Origin: Cylindrodendrum hubeiense
Lineage: Eukaryota > Ascomycota > Sordariomycetes > Hypocreales > Nectriaceae
Length of the DNA stretch: 64,000 nucleotides
Assembly: GCA_014621425.1 (NCBI GenBank)
Contig: JAANBB010000056.1
Location: 88,645 to 152,644 of the forward strand
Direction: 5' to 3'
Below the pieces are notes generated by a model. It was not told where the DNA came from, searched no databases, and saw only the letters and a list, made by a program, of their open reading frames with translations. This document shows positions 58,678 through 64,000 of this stretch, piece after piece. Position 1 is the first letter of the stretch. Every line of letters begins with the position of its first letter. The position numbers were made by a program, and so were the translations under genes.

Positions 58678-59627
58678 ATGGTTCCCCGAATCTCCTCTCT
58701 CAGCACGTCTATGTGCTGCAGGGCCACCGCCAATGGCCCCGTCACCTCGCTGACGGCCTACATGGTCGGCCTGTCCCTCCAGAACCGCCACGCCTCCATC
58801 CTCACCAGCCTCGCAGACAACCCGGGCGCCATGCACAAGAAGAAGCGAGTCGGTCGTGGTCCCTCGTCCGGCCACGGAAAGACGTCCGGACGTGGTCACA
58901 AGGGTCAGAAGCAGCACGGAAAGGTCAAGCCGTGGTTCCAGGGTGGTCAGACTCCCCTGATTGTCAAGCTTGGTCGGAAGGGATTCAACAACTAGTAAGC
59001 GCCTGATACACCGGCACGGCATCGATAAAAAGGCCAATTCGCTAATTGTGACGCAGCCGAGCCGACAAGATGTCGGAAGTGAACCTCGACCAGATCCAGG
59101 CCTGGATTGACCAGGGACGACTCGACTCGACCAAGCAAATCACCCCCAAGGAATTGATCGAGAGCGGCCTCATAGGAACAGTCAAGGATGGCATCAAGAT
59201 CCTGTCCCGCGGCTCAGAAACCCTCAAGCAGCCTATTGACGTGATGGTGTCGCGCATCTCGGCCCAGGCCATCACCGCCATCGAGGGCCTCGGCGGCAAG
59301 GTCCTCACGAGATACTACACCCGGCTGTCCATCAAGCGCCTCTTGACCGGCGAGTCGATCAACACAGCCACGCCGCTGCCCCAGGGCAAGGAGCACGTCG
59401 AGGGCGTGCTGGCGGAGGCGAGGAAGAACCTCTACAAGTACCGGTTGCCGGATCCCACCAGCCGTGAGGACATCGAGTACTACCGTGACCCGGCGCACCG
59501 GGGATACCTGAGCTACCAGCTGGCGCCGGGCGAGTCGCCCAGTCTGTACTTCAGAGTGCCGGGCGTGCACAAGGTCAAGAGCGCTGTCAAGAAGGAGAGC
59601 AAGCAGGCCGAGGAGACGCTGTTTTAA
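58678..59627 (+). CDS. MRPL10: Mitochondrial large-subunit ribosomal protein uL15m, 2 exons, 295 aa
   Basis: Exons 58678-58994 and 59057-59627 (296 codons with stop). The N-terminal segment is a mitochondrial presequence-like stretch ([20 protein letters not shown]). The L15 signature follows: [20 protein letters not shown] then [19 protein letters not shown], and the C-terminal part [16 protein letters not shown] and [10 protein letters not shown]. Extra C-terminal sequence ([22 protein letters not shown]) is typical of fungal mitochondrial L15. Yeast orthologue is Mrpl10. It functions in the large subunit of the mitochondrial ribosome. The splice joins NNY to [11 protein letters not shown] in frame. 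Confidence 0.93.
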
Positions 59628-60394
59628 ATGTCACGGAGCGAAGGGCACCGGACGGCCGGTAAACTGTATTATACCGTACTCAAGAAAGTACTTGAATGTG
59701 ACAAGACCAATGTACAATCACACTTGGATACACATGCCAAAAGCAAGGCGATTTGTTTACGTGCATTCGTCATTGTGAGAGGAATCAAGATCAATCAACC
59801 CATTAAAACGCAACCCCAGCCACACACTGGAGGCCGGCTCCGTACCTGTACCAGTGCCTGTACCTGGCACCGCCAATTGTGGCGCCGTCGCAGAACGGGA
59901 GCGATAAGATCGGGCGCTTGTACGGAGTACCCGGTACACATGCACGCTGGAGGTGCTCCACAGGAGCTTTTATTAGGTGCCTCGGACTGTGTTACAGCGC
60001 CGAACGACGCCAACGCCGCCAACGCCGCCAACGCCCTGGCTTCTCCACCCAGGAATGACTTCACCAACCTCCCTCATCCTCCCCATCCTGCCCCCCAGCA
60101 GCCGCCCGCCTCCCAATTGCGTGCATCTCTGTTCGATTAGCCGCTGCATTTCCTGTTGATCCTGCTGCACACTCTGCATCTCCAGGCTGCCGAGGTAGCC
60201 TTATTTACTCAGTGCTCTGGCGCGTGGCCTTGCACTCTCGTCTCTCCGCGTGCACTGCATCGCGCCCTCGATAGCGATTACGAATCCCTCTTACGACCAT
60301 CGTCATCCCTCGACGGGGACCCCGACGGAACCCTCGACCCGATCTGCTGCGCGACATCGACGACGAGCGCTTCCTAGAAGCCACCCCTTCCGCA
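59628..60394. other. Intergenic region upstream of MVP1
   Basis: Contains a GCCAACGCCGCCAACGCC short repeat at about 60009-60036 and CT-rich stretches. Frames on both strands are not supported. The region 60240-60394 is likely the MVP1 leader. Confidence 0.5.
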
Positions 60395-62870
60395 ATGTCC
60401 CTCTTTGGAACGTCGCCCACCGACGAGCCCACGATGGTGGCGTCGCCCGCCCGGCCCAAGTCGACGGGCGGCCTCTTCGACGTCGAGGCGGCGTCTAAAA
60501 CCTCGTCCAACAGCCTCTTCGCCGACGACGACGCCGGCAGCGGGGGCGGCTCGCCGTGGGACATGCCGACGCCGCGGAAGCAGCAGAGCCGCGCCGACCT
60601 GGTCCGCAACCTGCTCTCGGGGTCCGACGTGCCCGACAGCTACATCGAGACGTTCGACATCGCCTTGCGCGACGACGGCGAGGCCGGCCGGGTCAGGTCT
60701 GGCGGTATCGCGAAGCTCTTCGCCGCGGCGCGGCTCGGTGCCGATGCCCAAGCCCGCATCATGTCCCTGGTGGCTCCCGGCGGCAGTGATGTCACGCTGG
60801 GGCGGCCCGAGTTCAATGTCGTCTTGGCCCTGGTGGGCCTGGCGCAGGAGGGCGAGATCATCAGCCTCGACGGCGTGGATGAGCGACGACGCAGTAAGTG
60901 ACGCCCGTGTGACACGTCCAGCCACCCCCCTTTGCACCGAGACATGACAAGCACTGCCGGCGACTCGTCGTCATTCCGTCCGCGACCTTATCATATCGCA
61001 TTGCATCAGTGGATTCATGTCCCCCGGCTTGCCGTTGGTGGGGACACTACAGCTAATAACTCATTTCGTTGGTAGACCTTCCGCAACCCAAGCTCCCCGG
61101 CATCACCGCCGAGCCTATCCTGCCTCCCATCGACGAGCTTGCGTCCAAGCCTCCCCAGACACCGCCCAAAGACACACCGCCGACTCCCCGGCAGCCCAAG
61201 CTGCCCCGACCCGCCATGGACGACCTGCCCGAGGATGACCCATGGAACACGCCTGATGTCCACAAGAACCATGACCACGCGAAGCCAAACGGCGCCCAGA
61301 ACCACAACACAAATGGACACACCGGTTTCGTCGAGCCGCCCCCCGTGACGGCTCCCGTCGTCGAGACCCCGACAATCGCCCAGTACGCGTCGCCCGCCGC
61401 CCCTGCCGCGAATGGAGGACAGCAGACCGCCCCCAGCGCCGCCCCGGCGCCTGGTGGATGGGGTTACTTTGACGGAAACACTCCAGCCGCCGGAGGTTTC
61501 GGTGAGACGCCGCAGAGCAGTGATCCCAATCCCTTTGGCGGTCCTGATCGCACCCCCAGCGGCAACCCCCCGCCTGGTCTCCCGCAACACCCGCAAACCG
61601 TCAGGACTGGCCACGGCGTCGAGGAGAACGTCATCGTGACTCTGATGCCGGAGAAGGAGGGCATGTTCATGTTCCAGCACCACAACTACGAAGTCTCCAG
61701 CCTACGCCGTGGCAGCAAGGTTATCCGCCGGTATAGCGATTTTGTCTGGCTTCTAGACTGTCTCCACAAGAGATATCCCTTCCGAATCCTACCGCTGCTC
61801 CCGCCCAAGCGCATGGGCATGAATGGTAGCCATTTGTCCAACGATGGTGCCTTCATTGAGAAGCGAAGGAGGGGGCTAGCTAGATTCCTGAATGCCCTCG
61901 TGCGGCACCCCGTGTTGAACCAGGAGCAGATGGTCATCATGTTCCTGACTGTCCCTACTGTATGTTGCTATTCTCTTTTTATCGGTGTGTCATTGACCCT
62001 AACAGGACGAACAGGAACTGGCTGTTTGGCGCAAGCAGGCCACGATTTCTGTTCAGGACGAGTTCGCCGAGCGAGCACTCCCGCCAGGTCTCGAAGACTC
62101 GCTGCCACCCACCCTCGAAGACCTCTTCGCCCGAACCCGAGCCGGTATCCAACGCTCCGCTGAGTTATACATCACTGTCTGCAACATCATGGATCGCCTT
62201 GTCAAGCGTACTGAGGGTGTGGCAGCCGACCACGCTCGCATTGCCCTGTCTCTAGCATCTCTCACCGAAGCCTCGGCCGATACCTATGCGACAGATACTA
62301 ATGAGGTTCCCCTACTCAATGACGGCCTAGTCGCAATGAGCAAGCATCTGCGGACATGCCAGGCTCTGATGGAGGATGAGAGTCGAGGATGGGATGAGGG
62401 TGTGCTGGAGGATCTGAAGCGACAGCGCGATGCGCTCGTGAGCATGCGAGAGATGTTTGAGAGGCGGGAGCGGTTAGACAAGGACAACATTCCGTACCTT
62501 GAGCGGAGGATCCAGACCAACGAGACGAAGCTGGCCAACCTGAGATCAAAGCCGGAGGGCATGTTGAAGCCTGGCGAGATTGAAAAGGTGGCCGAGAACA
62601 TCATCAAGGTAAGTTTTGCAGGCCTGTCTGGTCTGATCAGTTGCTAACAGGATGAACCAGGACAAGGAATCTATTGTTCAGCAACACAACCGGTCCATCT
62701 TCGTCAAGGAGTGCATCCGCGACGAACTCATCTCGTTCCAGTCGACGCAGTACCATGTCAGCCGATGGAATCAGGACTGGGCTGGAGAGCGAGTCAAGTA
62801 TGCCGAGATGTTGGCCGACAACTGGCGACGGTTGCTCGACGAGCTTGAGGGTATGCCGTTGGGCGACTAG
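60395..62870 (+). CDS. MVP1: Sorting nexin Mvp1 (SNX8-like), PX-BAR, 4 exons, 731 aa
   Basis: Exons 60395-60893, 61076-61959, 62006-62608, 62661-62870 (732 codons with stop). N-terminus is disordered with an EH-like helical part (DLVRNLLSGSDVPDSYIETF to EIISLDGVDERRRNLPQP, about residues 68-170), then a proline-rich linker. The PX domain spans about 350-462 (VIVTLMPEKEGMFMFQHHNY; SKVIRRYSDFVWLLDCL; PPKRM), with the RRYSDF basic motif that binds phosphatidylinositol 3-phosphate. A BAR domain follows to the end. Mvp1 drives retromer-independent endosomal recycling and vacuolar sorting in yeast. In the last intron two acceptors are close (62650 and 62660); the second keeps the frame DKESIVQQHN. 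Confidence 0.93.
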
Positions 62871-63542
62871 AGCCCGCCAGAGAGTCACCGGTCGACATAT
62901 TGTCTTGGGGCTGCTGGCAGCAGCAGCAGAGACGAGGATAGACTCGAGAGCACTCGATGGAGAGAAGTCAGATGGTAATGTCGGTCATGAGAGGGTCTGT
63001 GCCGAGGATGGACTCTGATGGAGACGAGATGGAGTGGCTGGGTTAGTTTTGTTTGGTTTCAGTACATGAGTTGCGTCCAAGAGCAGGAGTGAGCAATACG
63101 CAGAAGGAAGACGATGACGGAGAGACGGTGAGGAAGCATGTGGCTGTCTGCGCGATACCCTTCGTTCGTTTGTTGGTTTTTGCAGTATGGATGGCCTTTT
63201 GTTGGTAATAGAAATGAGACTGTATGTACATATCGATCATTGTTTTGTTTGGGTGTTGCGTGTTGGTTCCCCTGGACATAATGCTGGAGACTATTGACAC
63301 AAAACGAAGATGAGAGAAGGCAAATTTGTATCATTTTTGGATATTTAGTCCTGGGTGGGTTTGCTTGCATATAGTTTGGCAATTCTTATCCTTTTTTCAT
63401 ATTCCCTGGTCAGTAACCATCACCATCCGCTGGTGTTTCGAGAGAGCTCATATACACTTGCAGACTGATACTCAGCAACACAACCAGCCAACCACCTTGC
63501 CAACTGCCAAACCCAGACTTCTTCTCATCATCATCTTGTGTT
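62871..63542. other. Intergenic region between convergent MVP1 and ILV3
   Basis: The two 3' untranslated regions. A GTTTGGTTT/TTGTTTTGTTTG-type T/G-rich tract lies at about 63050 and 63239. No gene recognised. Confidence 0.55.
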
Positions 63543-64000
63543 TTACCAAGAATCCGTCACGGCGCCGTGGCTCGCATCGCCGACCAGCTTGGCGTACTTA
63601 GCCAACACACCCCTCTTGACGCGGGGCTCAGGGGCAACCCACTCGCTGCGACGCTTCTCCATCTCGGCGTCGGTGATGTCGACGTCGATGCGGTTGCGCA
63701 CCGCATCGATGGTGATGACATCGCCGTCCTTGACGAGGGCAATGGGGCCGCCCACGACCGCCTCCGGCACGACGTGGCCGACGATGAACCCGTGCGAGGC
63801 GCCGCTGTAGCGACCATCTGTGACAAGAGCCACGTTAGTGAGGCCGGCGCCCATGATGGCCGCTGAGGCCTTGAGCTGCTCCGGCATGCCGGGGCCGCCC
63901 TTGGGGCCCTCGTACCGCACCACGACGACTAGGTTACCGTCCTCGCGCTTGATGGCGCCAGCGGCCAGGGCGGCCGACAGGTCGTTCTCGCAGTTGAAGA
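63543..64000 (-). CDS. ILV3: Dihydroxy-acid dehydratase, C-terminal part (truncated by window edge)
   Basis: Minus-strand frame open from the window edge (64000) to the stop at 63543, about 152 residues. Conserved motifs of the IlvD/Edd family: [31 protein letters not shown], and [20 protein letters not shown] then EMEKRRSEW. IlvD converts 2,3-dihydroxy-3-methylbutanoate to 2-oxoisovalerate in valine and isoleucine synthesis; eukaryotic enzymes are mitochondrial and carry an Fe-S cluster. The cluster-binding Cys and the presequence lie beyond the window. Function assigned by family; it could in principle be another IlvD paralogue such as a sugar acid dehydratase. Confidence 0.9.
   Translation of the reverse strand, partial: FNCENDLSAALAAGAIKREDGNLVVVVRYEGPKGGPGMPEQLKASAAIMGAGLTNVALVTDGRYSGASHGFIVGHVVPEAVVGGPIALVKDGDVITIDAVRNRIDVDITDAEMEKRRSEWVAPEPRVKRGVLAKYAKLVGDASHGAVTDSW

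Noticed and set aside
59214..59570. Antisense frame across the uL15m gene
   Set aside because: Shadow of the conserved coding strand.

Overview
The window looks like nuclear DNA of a filamentous ascomycete (Pezizomycotina, most likely a Sordariomycete). Genes carry many 50-75 bp GT-AG introns, and the protein families are typically fungal (PTH11-like membrane protein, GT15 mannosyltransferase, Mvp1 sorting nexin, DUF4604). About 23 kb of extremely AT-rich DNA shows the C-to-T / G-to-A decay expected of repeat-induced point mutation (RIP). The species cannot be fixed from sequence alone.

Left edge (1-3716): one intact eight-exon Hsp70-like gene. Centre (about 3.7-27.0 kb): a decayed repeat block that can be read as nested transposons. 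A Fot1/pogo-type DNA transposon (5078-26821, 50-bp terminal inverted repeats flanked by TA) is split by a minus-strand Tad-like LINE (about 6196-26057, 13-bp target duplication). The LINE is split by a second Fot1-like element (21133-22992) and by a plus-strand Ty3/gypsy chromodomain retrotransposon (about 9807-20381, paired LTRs). The retrotransposon in turn carries a hAT-like 873-bp inverted-repeat element (11885-12757, 8-bp target duplication). None of these elements keeps an open reading frame. Immediately to the right lies a truncated, frameshifted AAA-ATPase pseudogene (27031-27943).

Right part (27.9-64 kb) is gene-rich and not RIP-affected: PTH11-like membrane protein; monocarboxylate-type MFS transporter; class I glutamine amidotransferase; a low-complexity hydrophilic protein; an F-box protein; a sugar porter and a GH3 beta-glucosidase sharing one divergent promoter; a small unknown protein with a CxxC motif; cytochrome c oxidase subunit COX4; a DUF4604 protein; a GT15 mannosyltransferase; a metallophosphoesterase; a NYN-domain protein with zinc fingers; mitochondrial ribosomal protein uL15m; the sorting nexin Mvp1; and the C-terminal part of dihydroxy-acid dehydratase, which runs off the right edge.

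Functional links are modest. The sugar porter and the apparently intracellular beta-glucosidase look like a transport-and-hydrolysis pair. The 48-64 kb segment is mostly housekeeping (respiration, mitochondrial translation, Golgi glycosylation, endosomal sorting, branched-chain amino acid synthesis). All multi-exon models were assembled by hand from splice signals and frame; every complete one sums to a whole number of codons.
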